Shown one piece after another: positions 47,126 to 58,900 of a DNA stretch of 64,000 nucleotides (its first letter is position 1; each line of letters starts with the position of its first letter). The stretch spans positions 5,593,682 to 5,657,681 of the forward strand of contig NC_045151.1 of the NCBI RefSeq assembly GCF_008831285.2, read 5' to 3'. The position numbers were made by a program, and so were the translations under genes. The notes under the pieces were generated by a model, which saw nothing but the letters and a program-made list of their open reading frames with translations, was not told where the DNA came from and ran no database searches. The DNA comes from Nymphaea colorata (lineage: Eukaryota; Streptophyta; Magnoliopsida; Nymphaeales; Nymphaeaceae).

Positions 47126-49750
47126 AAACCATATAAATAGAACTTGTTAGTTGTACTCACCTTTATTTTATGTGTGGGAAACGGGACCTGACCTATTGGT
47201 AAGAGGTTAGACTGGTCTTGGCAGTTTACCAGAGGTAATCTGACCAATGACTAGACTAATCTTCTAATTCCTAACTCTAAATGTTGTTCAATACCTAAGA
47301 AGACTAGATCATCATAGATCAATGCAAATTGATATTCTAAATCTGATATGAAGCATGTAAAGCTAAGTCATGTAGATTTAGAGCCCGGTCTCCAGTGGAC
47401 TTACGAGTAGGGCATGGACCTATTATGGGGAAACTAAATCTGAATCCAAAAAATTGTAACCATGATTCAAAATATTTTAATGAAATTCTTGTTCTAACTT
47501 GATATAAGAGATGTTATAGAGGTCAAAATAACATGACATATTATAGAGGCTCAGAATTCATAATCCAAAATTCAAAATAAAAGGTCCAAAATTTTGAACT
47601 TGTGGCTATAATTGATCTTTTAAAATGCAAAACTTGGGAAGATATTAAAAACAAAGTCTACGTTTGAGTCTAATTCTATGGGAATTGGCTAGGGTTTACA
47701 ATCTAGTGCTCACTGCTTCGAAATTCCAAACCAAATCCAAAGTCTAATGTCCAAATCCAAAATCTAAGAACTGAGATCCATAGTTCAAGAATCCATAATC
47801 CAACATTGTAATTCTTAAGATATAAATCCAAATTCATTGTTTAAAATAAATCAAATCAGAGCAAAACTCAAGATCTAAATGACCAAGGCAAGACTGGTCA
47901 AAAGGATTGTGTTTGGGGGTTCGTGTCTCGCTAAGCTAGGTTGCGCAGACTTGATTGGAGTAAGTGTGTTTGATCTTAATCAAACCATATGATTTCTGGT
48001 ATGATCTTCATCTATTTTGTTTGGTTAGGTGTTAAAGAAACTGGATAGGTCGAGGTTTGGGGTTAGGTTCACAGAAAGTGGGATCCAAGATGGGTCTAGG
48101 CTAGGTTTAGAGAATTAAACTAGGTTTGGAAACTATGCCTGCATGACCTAGAGTTTTTTAAATCATTTGGAGAAATTGATTTTGAAAACAGTTTAGAGAA
48201 AAACTATAATTTTGAATGTGATCTTCTATGAGGACTAGACTGGATTCAGGTGTTCACATACTAGGGCTAATGCTGCAGGGTATGCTATTAGGCTAACCTG
48301 GTCTAGTTTGAAACTAGGGGTGCACATGGGTGCAAGGTGATTCAGTGCATATTTAAAATACTTGCACAATGCATGATTAATGAAAGCATAAAAGAAATGC
48401 GATCTATATGCATGATTCAAATAAAACTAAGTAAATAAAGACATTGAATTAAAAGAGAGAAGGATGGATGCAAAGGGCATACCTTACCCCTACGCCTACT
48501 CTAAAGGCATGAAATTAAATTTATCCTATAAATGTGCTAAGTTACAACATTATTAAAGAAAATAAGAAAAATTTAGGACCTAAGTAACAAAAATAAACTA
48601 AACTAAGCACACAACAAGAAAAAATAAAAACTAAAAAATGTATAAAAGAAAGAAAAGAAAGAAAAATCACTAAATTACAAATTAGAAAAGAAAGAGGAAC
48701 GAAAAAAAACCTACTTGTACATAGAGACCTAACTGAGCCTGCTCCTACGATACTGAGCCTGCTTGAGTGCTAATGCAGACCAACCCAAGACTAAGAGCAA
48801 AGACTCTAAAAATTGTAACATTTTGTTTCCAAGCATGTTATTTTGAGTACCAAACTGATATTTCACTAGAATTACTAGACACGGGCAGTTCTCAATGTGG
48901 AGAGAGGTGGAGGGGCATGACCCCCTTTTATATCAGCGAGGGGGGGGGGGGGGGGGGGGTTGACCGACCCCCTTCAAGATTTTCAATCTAGGACTAAAAT
49001 TTTGTCCTCTTCTCCTTCAGAAACAAAAAAAAAAACTTTAGTTTAAAATCATGTCTTCAACAGAAATTTATTCGATGAGATCGCAAACTAAATCCAAATT
49101 CAATTCTCTAAAAAGCAGTCTGTGCACGAAGTAGTGTTGATTGATTTATGATAAAAGATTTAGATTGACACTGAGTCTAGAAAATGAAGAATGCAAGAAT
49201 ATGAAGAGGAGAAAACACACATTAAAACCATTGTTTTAAACAGATATAAAGCACAAAAAAATTATCATTCCAACCATAGACAGATATCAATTCTGATTCC
49301 ATATGTGTCGTAGTGCTTACTAAAGAATTTTGAATGATTCTAGCCCCTTCATACGAATTGACATTAAGAACGGAGTGAGAATCACAATGCTTTTTCAAAT
49401 GTTTTGTGCATTAATCTCAGACATGGATCTTGGATCTGGGTTTGTTACTGGGACCTAGATCAAGGTCCAAATCTAAAGAATACTCTAGAAGAAGGATCTG
49501 AATATGATACTGAGATTTGAATCATGATTTGATATTGTGATTTGAGATAATGGATCAAGATCTATGAGAATAGAACTCAGATTTGAGATTTGGATATGAG
49601 ATCCAAATATGAAAATTGGACTAGGATATGAAATCTAGATTTGAAATCTGAAATGGCGCGAACCGAGACCTAGCTCGAGCTAGGCTAAGTGGGTTCAGGC
49701 TGAGAATTATGGGCTAGACCAGGGTTAGGTTCAGTTTTGAAAAGTGAGTT
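47126..49750 (-). repeat. LTR B, minus strand, truncated at both ends
   Basis: Aligns with 38727-42130 of LTR A: ACATGCAAACCATATAAAT at the left, the U5 block at 47207-47256, ACTAGATCATCATAGATCAA, and the repeated AATCCAAAATC words. It lacks about 28 bp of the U5 end and everything corresponding to 42130-43925. A G20 run at 48940-48959 lies next to a minus-strand TATA-like box (GATATAAAAG, near 48930). Confidence 0.65.
48940..48959 (+). repeat. G20 homopolymer
   Basis: Twenty consecutive G, directly beside the putative LTR B TATA box. Length is likely unstable or misassembled. Confidence 0.9.
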
Positions 49751-50559
49751 TAGATACCTTAACTTAGGCAACTTCTTCGTTACTGAAATTCTTGACTAAA
49801 ATGTTCATGACAATTCTAAATTAGCGATACCTTAATTCAAGGTTCTCTCAAGTCAATTCAAAGTATGTGATCGGATGATCCAACTTAAGTAAGTCAAAAG
49901 AATTTGATTTATTGAGTAACCAAATTACGTTCAGTAAAAATAAAATAAACTTGGAGTGCATTTGCCAAAAATGTTTCGAAAACATGATGCAAACTAAAAT
50001 CTATGCTCTAGAATGAAATTGTCAAACTTGAAGTCTAGTCAAAGTCATGATGCACCTTGACTGAATGTAGACTCACTTAGCCCATTGCGTGTAGGCTAGA
50101 GAGGTCCAATGAATCTAAAACATTGGGGAGAATTTAATTCTCTTGCCATGTGAGAAATCCTAATAAATACTTCCAGCCAATTAAAGATTAAAGTTTTTTT
50201 TTAATTGGTAGATTTTAAAAATAGAAGGAGGTGATGTCCTCACTAATTTCAAATTTTCCTTAGCCACTAGGGAAATGGATATTGGCAAACCTAGACATAT
50301 CATCCAATTCAACCAATCCAAGAATTTGCAAAGTGAAAATTAAAATTCTCCTTAGTATCATTAAAATCCAACTACGAAAAACTGTTGGAGAACATTTAAA
50401 TTCTCTCTCTCAAAATTGGTTTCACTTAAAGACGAAGCCTAGCCAATCATAGAGAAGCTAATTGGACATATTCCTCTCTCTCTATCTCCTTCCTTAGAAT
50501 TATTTTAAGTAATTCTATTTAAGAAGCAAACAATTTAAGTCAAGACTATTTGAGAGTAG
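49751..50559. other. AT-rich DNA between LTR B and the tandem array
   Basis: No frame or motif recognised. Contains CTCTCTCTMTC-type short runs near 50405 and 50475. Confidence 0.4.
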
Positions 50560-51400
50560 CTAGTTTGGGGTGCAGTTCTATTTTAAAATCATTTCAAATG
50601 ACTTTAACAAATTTCAAAAATCAATTTAAAAGTTTATGTGTTTTAAAAAGGGTAACTTCTTTGAGGCACAGCTCTCAATTTTGAAAAATTCTAAAACCAG
50701 CTTTTGGAAGTTGGATTTCTTCAATAAAAAAAAAATGAATTAGAGCAGCCCATTTTGGGCGTGCTCTATCTCTTCCCCTTTAAAATATTTGAGAATTATC
50801 AATTTTTAAAACCAGTTAAATTAAAGCTAACAGTTGTCAAAACTAGTCAAGACCAATGAGGCATGCGTCTATTCTCATTTCAAAAAATTTGAGAAAAAAA
50901 GTCCGTCTTAGAATGATTAGCTCGATTGGAGCTCATTCATTTCCAATCCCCAATTAAGGAGCCACCCAAATGAGGCGTACTCTCCTCTCTTTTCAAATCT
51001 CCCTTGTTTTTAGAAAGATCTTAAAGTTAAAAAAAAAAAAAAAACTAAATGAGCTCAATTAAGGCTGACCTGTTTTTCAAAAAGAAAAATCAGTCGAAGA
51101 GCTGCCCAAAGGTGCGGTGCTTCTCTTTTCTTTCCAAGATCTTTTGAAAAATTTCAATCTTCAGAAAATTTAAATCACCCTTAATGGAGCTGATCTCAAT
51201 TTTCTAAGAAACCAATCAAGGAGCCGCCCAAGAGGGTGCATGCCCACCTCCTTTCTGAAAAACTTTTTTTGTTTTGAAAAGATTTTGAATATAAAAAACA
51301 GATAAGTTCAAAGCTGATCTATTCCCAGAAACCAAGTTAAGGAGCAGACCAAATAGCATGCATTCGTTTTCTCTCTTTTGAAAAAGTTGTCCACTAAAAT
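50560..51400 (+). repeat. Degenerate tandem array, roughly 110-130 bp unit, six or more units
   Basis: A phrase of the type AAGGAGCCRCCCAAATGAGG followed by CGTGCTCTYYTCTCTTTTCAAA recurs near 50735, 50855, 50953, 51085, 51218 and 51332, with weaker forms near 50570 and 50655. Each is followed by an AAATTTCAA/TTTTGAAAA-rich half. Units are well diverged. Confidence 0.7.
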
Positions 51401-51716
51401 TAAATGCTAACTCAATTAAGTTAGCTGCTTTCTTTTGAAATAAAGAAGAAAATAATGAAGATGGTCCATCTTAGATGGATCATTGAATGGAAGAGGGTCT
51501 GTCCAGCTAGGCACAGTCCCCCAAAGGAAACACCTTTTCATTGAGATATTCGTGACAAATCAATCTGTACAACCAATTCACTTGGCCCCCAAGCTAAAGG
51601 GACCAAGTTCCAAATGAGTTCTTCAATTTTGAGACCTACACCATGTGAGCCCGGACCTACTCCTGCTCCTCATTAAGTAATTTTCCCAAACTCAAACTCG
51701 ACACCAGAAAATTCTA
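51401..51716. other. Unassigned DNA upstream of the ABCC gene
   Basis: No recognisable content. It bridges the tandem array and the GCAGC-rich tract. Confidence 0.4.
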
Positions 51717-51960
51717 TTGGTCCCCATCGAGTTGGCCCTGTCGTTTGCTGTCCAAACTAGCAGCCTTTCTGCACGTCGCTACAGCAGCTTAAAGGTGCTC
51801 ACCAAAACTGCAGCTACTTGCTGCCCCCGATCCCACAGCGGCCCAAAGCTGCTCGCCATCTCCCATTTAGTAGCCTTGCCGCTCCCCACTGGCGAACTAG
51901 CTACACATGCTGCAGCCACCTGTGCTTCTCCCAATTTACAAAATAAACAGAACATAAATC
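51717..51960 (+). repeat. GCAGC/CTGCT-rich degenerate repeat tract, copy 3
   Basis: Same word set as the tracts at 28880 and 31340 (AGCAGCCTTTCTGC, AGCTGCTCGCCATCTCCCAT). It contains an 83-codon open frame that I attribute to composition. It ends in an A-rich stretch near 51970. Confidence 0.5.
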
Positions 51961-52015
51961 AAACATAAAAAAAAAAAACAGACAACAAACAAAACAAACA
52001 CCAGACAAAATTAAC

Positions 52016-52651
52016 TCGATGATATGTTCTGAAAACCATACAACAATGGACAAAAAATACCCGAACCAACACGATAGAGGCGTGAAAGACGTGTTGTCCA
52101 GTTCGTTTTATCCAGTAACATAATTATCAAACCACCTCTAAGATGCTTGCTGCCAAAGGCGCCAAAAGTGAGTCGATTATACGTCAGCTAGCACTCGAAC
52201 AACAGCGAACATAATAATCACGCAAACAAGAGCAGGGGGTCGACAGATCCTACGGTCAATGTGCTAACAGGCTTCGTCACATCGTATTATATGCGGGCTG
52301 AAGGATAAATGGACTTTTCCGCGACGACTTATCACCATATTGCTTGCTTTCCCACTTTTGGGGTCATTGAGGGTAGGTAAATTGGTCATTGTCGAAAATG
52401 AATAAGGGGCGGCTACGTCGGACGATGACAATTGGAGCAGCCTCATCCATCCATTACTACCTCTTGACCCTAAATTGTTGATTTAATTCTGCATCCTGCC
52501 TAATGGATGCGTAGAAATGATTCCATTCGGTTGTCCTTTCGTTTTATGAGGAGCGGGCGAGAGACTGGGAATAAAAGTGCCAGGGAATCAGCGGTAGTCG
52601 GTGGCGAAGGAGCTGAGAGGATTTTCAGTTGCTCTGTGAATCTGTGACAGA
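52016..52651 (+). promoter_or_regulatory. Promoter and 5' UTR region of the ABCC gene
   Basis: Less repetitive DNA directly upstream of the start codon. AATAAAAG at 52570-52577 could act as a TATA element about 75 bases before the ATG, which would give a short 5' UTR. The start context is GACAGAATGGGT. No specific stress element could be supported. Confidence 0.4.
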
Positions 52652-52984
52652 ATGGGTTTCAAGCCTTTGGATTGGTACTGCAGGCCTGTGGCCAACGGTG
52701 TGTGGACGAAGGACTTGGAGAACGCCTTTGGTGCTTACACTCCATGTGGTGTTGACACCTTGGTGTTGTGTATCTCCCATTTGGCGATGATGGGCGTATG
52801 CATCGGCAGGGTTTGGAGGCTGAGCAAGGACAGGAGCTTGAAGAGGTATCGACTGAGGTCCCCGTACTACAATTATACGCTGAGCGCTTTGGCTGCTTAT
52901 GCTGCTGCTGAGCCTCTCTACAGATTGGTCATGGGCTTGTCCATCATGAATCTTGACGGACAGACATCTTTTGCTCCTTTTGAG
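52652..52984 (+). CDS. ABCC2-like: ABCC gene exon 1
   Basis: Codons 1-111, from [10 protein letters not shown] to SFAPFE, ending at GAG|GTGCAC (phase 0). It encodes the first transmembrane helices of TMD0. The ATG is chosen because MGF..(L/I)(D/E)WYC is the conserved start of this subfamily. CA and CT microsatellites follow just inside the intron. Confidence 0.92.
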
Positions 52985-55900
52985 GTGCACACACACACTC
53001 TATCTCTTTCTCTCTCTCTTTTTCTGTGTGTGTGTAGGGTTATTTTCTCCTAATAATATCCTTTATTTTACACGAGTCAGCGTTTGAACGACATGAAAAC
53101 TGGGTTCCCAGTTTTCAAAAAAAATCAGGATGTACGGGGACAGTGATTAACCAGGCCCATCCAGGTAAGAACAGTGTTTCGAATGTGTCACCCAAACATA
53201 AACCATGTTTCAGGAACTCTTTAAGAAATGGCCTTCACTAAACTAAGTTTTCATAAATTTTGCTTTTGGGGGTGTCATCCAAACGCACCCTTAGGTTTGA
53301 GGAGATGGCATTAATGGTCCAAATACCCTTCCGCTTTTATCTGACCCCATCTCCATGTTTTAATTATGGGAACAATACACGTTGTATCTCAATTGCAGGT
53401 GTCATCCACGTCCTTCTCACAGGGCAAACTAACATGTTCATCTACAGAAGCAAAAAAACACGAGAATTTAGGAAGCAATCCTTTTTCCATTTATTTATGA
53501 CATTTTACACGCTCATAGACATACACATAGTGCGTTTTTCTGTGTTTCTGCGTTCAACGATTTCCTAGAAAATCTTGAGAGGACCATGGGATTTATCATG
53601 TCAAAGTGTTGCGGAAACGAGCTTGAGAAGATGAGTTCTGTTGAATATTTACTTCAAACTAAAAGGACAATCTAATGATTTTAGTATTCATAAATAACAA
53701 GTGATTTTTCTTAAATTTTTATCTTATAATCAAATCAGGTTGATCAAAATGCTATTGTTACGATTTTTGTGAAGATAATATCATCAAAAGACCAAGATTG
53801 ACCTTCCAAGAGATTGAATTAGTAAAAAAGTCAACAGCAGGAAAACATCAGTTTTAGGAAAGCTCACTAAGTAAATAAACTTAAACTCATTCAGGCAACT
53901 GAAACAGATACTAGTATTGGGAGTGCTGAAGGTCAGAGTATTAGAAGTTGTGCATATTGATATGCTACCTTGTCTACCTTCATTTAACAGCAAAAAAGGG
54001 GTTGTGGAACGTGCCAGCATTTTTATGACTGTTTGGTGCAATTGTACAGGCTAGACAAAGCAGGTTCATTGCAAAACTTTATTGGGCTGCATACCTTTTC
54101 TCCATTGAGTGCACATAAAGTCGTCAAACTTTTTACCTTCTTAATATTGCTTTAGAGGCGAAAAGAGTTTGTGTGGTGATTAAAGCGAAACGAACATCAA
54201 AACGAGGAGTTGATGTTGACTTATTAGTTTGTAACAAGGTCTATTTGTAATCTGAAACTGAGAATACTTAAAATTATGAGTTACTTATAAACTAATACTG
54301 CTAATGGCACATAAAATTTCAGCAGTGCAATGAGAAATTTATTGGGGACACTATCATATTTCATGGCAGATAATTTTCTAGAAGTAATGCCTTGCTTCCA
54401 ACAAAGAAACCTTGTGGGGTTGTCATCATATTTCTTTGCTGTTATTTCCAGGTGGTTTCCCTGCTTGTTGAGGCTTTTTCTTGGTGCTGTATGCTGGCTA
54501 TGCTTGTTATTGAAACCAAAATCTACATTTGTGAGCTTCGCTGGTATGTTCGCTTCGGGGTTCTCTATGTGTTGGTCGGAGATGTTGTGATGTTCAACCT
54601 TCTTGTTCCACTCAGAGGATATGTTAGCAAGTAAGATCCTAGTATTATTGTAGTTTCAATTATTTTATATCTTCTGTGTCTCCGAAATGTGTTGCTAACT
54701 CGAGCAAAAGTTTAATAATGGCTTTTGCAAGTAGGTTGCTGTCATGGCTTTTGCAAGTAGGCTGCTTTGATGAAAGTGAATTGGCAGTGCTTTTACAAAT
54801 TATACAAGAAATTTAAATCTTTCATGTAGATTATCACTCTTTTTCTGACTGGTATTTGCTAAAAGACTTATGATGAGTGTTTTCTTGTTGTTAAAGCTTG
54901 ATTTATCATTATGCACTTCAGCTGCTGTTGAAATGAACTTGTCATATATATATATATCATAGTCACAAATCTCATGTTCCGCAAGGTTTCTAGTGATCCT
55001 TTTTTTAGGATGTTAATATTTGGGGAAAATATCAGGAAGGTCAGAAGTTTTAAAACATAAACAGATAAAGAAAAATGGACCGAGGAGGCATGGGGAAAAA
55101 GGTTGGTGGGGGGGGCTTTGGCCCTGTAAAAAAAAAAAATAAAAATAAAAAAGTAAACAAAATAAGTAGGTTAGTCTTTTGAAAATAACAGAAGCAAAGT
55201 GGAAAAATATGAGGGGACTTTTACCGAAGAGCTGGAACAATATTGGGAATGCCTCAAGGTAGCATCATGACATCTTGATTTTGTTGATGTTTTGAAAATT
55301 GTGATGTTTTACAAACATTACTTAGAGTGGCTTCAAAATTGCAATGATCTTTTAATATTTTCAAAATATCAGAGATATGTGTAGCTAAGTTATGTATCTG
55401 TTAGGGGTGCACATATACATGTATTTACCATTTCAGTGATCAACTCGGACCAAGCTTTTCAGATTGATTGTTCTGTTTGTGTCAATGTTATCAGATGCTA
55501 TCAACACCTCCTGGTGTAGCCTAGTTAAGTCGGTGTGGATGACATGCTTTTGGAAATGAGATGCTTTTTAGTCCAAGTACAGTAAACATTTTTCAACCAT
55601 ATAACGTTTCTATAATCCATGAGAATCATGGTACTATTTTTCAAAGCAGCCTAAATTTAATAGCTAGCCGTGGTGAAATTGATCCTGTCTCTCTTTGTTT
55701 GCTCAAAATTAATACTTTTAAACTTTGACTTGCTTTCTGGAAAAGCAAATTTGTTGACAACTCGGAAAGCATATTTTTTTAAATAGCAATCATGTGGCCT
55801 TTATACTATCACACCTTGAGAACCTTAGGTTAGATATGATCACAAACTCATATTCTTGCATCTGTTTGACAAGCATGTGAGTGCCATCTTGTTTTATCCA

Positions 55901-58900
55901 AAAATATCTATTATCATAAAAAGATGTAGTGATTAGCAAGTTCTAGGTACTTTCAGTATTATGGATATGCCATGGATTTCTGTACTTCTTGTTTTAGGGA
56001 GAATAACAAAAAGACTTAATGAAATCAATCCATCACCATCTTGCCGATTTCTGCTGTTTTTTTTTTTTTTATTTTAATATATTTACTTAATTATATTTGT
56101 AATATCTAAAATCTAACTTTTCTAAAATATGGAACACTTTTGTCATTATGTTATTCTTTTCATGTCGAGATAATCCAGGTATAATATATCTTGTTGTATT
56201 ATCGAAAATCTAACTTTTCCAAAATATTGAACATTTTGGTATTAAGTTGTTCTTTTCATGTCTTGGTAATCCAGGTGTAATATGTCTTGTTGTCGGGACT
56301 AAACGTTCTTGCTACAAGCATGTATCAGGTACTTTGATTAGATATGATCATGAGGAATGACCTTCCAAGCCACGAGCCAAGATGGGTTCCTAGGCCATTG
56401 TACTTTCACCATTTGACTTTCTTGTATGGTTGACAAACTGTCAAGCAGAAGTATGTATAAATCATAGAGCTGAAAGTGGAAGCTTCAATATGGTATTAAT
56501 AAAACAAGTAAAAGACAATTCACCAGTTAGCTGCTTGTGCTTGGAGGGTTTAAGGCTGAAAGGTTTTCCTTTTTGTTCTAATACGACAAAAAGATAAATC
56601 AAGTGTCCTAGGGAAATAACTGAGGCTGCAAAAACTACTGTTCAATGTAGGACAATATTTTAAAGAGTATATTGAGAGATAAATCGATCATCAATGGACA
56701 GAGGAAGCAATGCACCAATATATTCTAAGAAAAAGAGTGTTCTTAGACATTGTGTTTATCCTCAACTAATTTAAAACAAAAATGGGTCTTTGATTAATTT
56801 TAAACCCATTTCAGCTGAAACAAGTATAACAGAACAAGTTGATAATAATGAATAAAAGAAGAATGCTGACCACATTGAAGGATGTAGACATCATATCAGC
56901 ATCTAACATTACCATGAAGGTGATTAGAGTGTGATTCTGGTATATGAACCTATTACAACATAAAATGTCACAGGAATGCCTTCAACTATATTGTCAGCCA
57001 GGGTGTGAAAAATCCACGTCACATCATCACGCTTTGTTTTCAAATGTTTTTTATACTTAATCTAAGATATTTATAACTTTTTTTGGCTCACTAATTAGGC
57101 CACCATTTTGCCTAGCCTATATCTACATATGGAGGAACTTTTGCTGAATTATGTTCTATACTTGAATTTGATTTAATTCAAATTTCATTCTGGTGGCTTG
57201 TCATTTGAGATTTTCTGATCTTAAAGCTTAAATAGCCTTTTATTAAATATCAGCTGTTGACCACTCAGAATCTCTTTGCAGCCTTGCATTCTCCTTGTAC
57301 TGCAGTGAAGTTGTATGCCAGGTATACCAAATGGCAAAATCTACTTTCTTTGTTTATTTATTAGATGAGAGACATGCTTGTTGGCTTCCTATGTCTGTAT
57401 CAATTTTTATCTTGCTGTCCCGAGGCTGCCAAAACCTTAAAAAGATAAGCAACAAAAGACTGAGCCTTCACAGTATGATGACAGGCCAGATAAATCCCTA
57501 ACTCTCTAATGTAGAGTCCATCAAACAAAAGAAACATAATCACTATGATATCATGATACACATGTGCTGTCACATAAACAATCATTATAGTCCCTTACAA
57601 TTAGAGAGGTGCCTACCTGTGACCAAGGCAACAACTGAAGAACGCAAAATGCACAAACGGCGCTAATGAACAGAGCGACACTGCAAGATGCTGTCGCAGG
57701 GAACCAACATGGAACACAACAGCAAGGACCAACTGACGCTGAGGAGCAAGAGGCGACGACAGAGTAGCAACAACAGAGAGCTCCGTGACAGATGAGCACC
57801 ACCAAACGAAGGCAAACAGCAAGGGAGGCCTCAGGCGACAGCAACGGAGCACAGAGTGGCGGGCGATGGTGGCGCTGGGCGATGGATGACGCTAGGCGCT
57901 GGCAGATGCTGAGCGAGGGCAGAGGCGATAGCGTCGCGCGAAGGAGAACGTCAAGCGTGAGCTGGGTAGCGATGTTGAGCTGTAGCCAGAAACTAGCATC
58001 AAAGAGCAGCCGGAATCGGCGGCAATAGTGTCACAGAGACGCAGACAAGGGCATCGGCAACAGCAGAAGCGGCGACAACAGCAGGAGGCGGCTGGAACAG
58101 GTGTGGTAGAGGTTCCTTCAGCGACAGCAGCGGAGGAGCTTCACGGTAGACTCCACCGAGTATTGACGACGGCAGGAGAACTCACAGTAGACTCCACCGG
58201 AACTTCATGGTGGCAAAGAGGGGTGACGGTGCAATCCTTCCTCCAACTCGAACACGGTGAAAAGAATCAGAACCAACCTGGCTCTGATACCATGTAGAAA
58301 CAGTAAAAGCGAGAAGAACAACAGATGTAACGTGGAAAACCCCTCGACTAGAGGGTAAAAACCACGGGTGAGGAGGACTGGTGCCCACTAGCAACCAGAC
58401 ACTCTCTCTCCTAGAATTTCATTCATACTGAAAAGAGAGATTATAGGGGTTTAAATAGAACCCAACAACAATACAAAGCGGATCGGGTCCAGGTCCAGAT
58501 CCAGACCCGAAACAACCAGACCTGTCAACAGTACTAACACTTTGATTTTTTCTCCTTTAATGTTGGCACTATCTCCTATACTTTGGATTTATGCATGGGC
58601 TTCAATTATGGCTTCCATCCATCTATACACGGTAACTTGGATGGTTCAACATTGGTTTATCTATCCTTGTTTCTTCTTCTTGTTATTCATTAATTGCAAC
58701 CAACAACTTGGGAAACTGGTCTAAACTGAAGCATCAGATTCAGACTGAAAAAATTAATTTTGGAGGCCTTGAGCTACTAGGATTGCTCTGAAGCGGGAGC
58801 AGATATTTTTGGAAAATTTTTGAGCATATTCCACACAATTGATGGCATCGAAAATTCTATCAAATTAGTATTCATCACCTAAAACATACATTTTTGCAAG

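Noticed and set aside
51717-51968. 83-codon frame upstream of the ABCC gene
   Set aside because: Falls entirely in a low-complexity GCAGC tract; no match to ABCC or any known leader peptide.
52625-52996. 123-codon minus-strand frame opposite ABCC exon 1
   Set aside because: Shadow of the real exon, whose sense translation matches a known family.
57551-58394. Several frames on both strands in intron 3
   Set aside because: High GC lowers stop-codon frequency; the region is copia leader and LTR.
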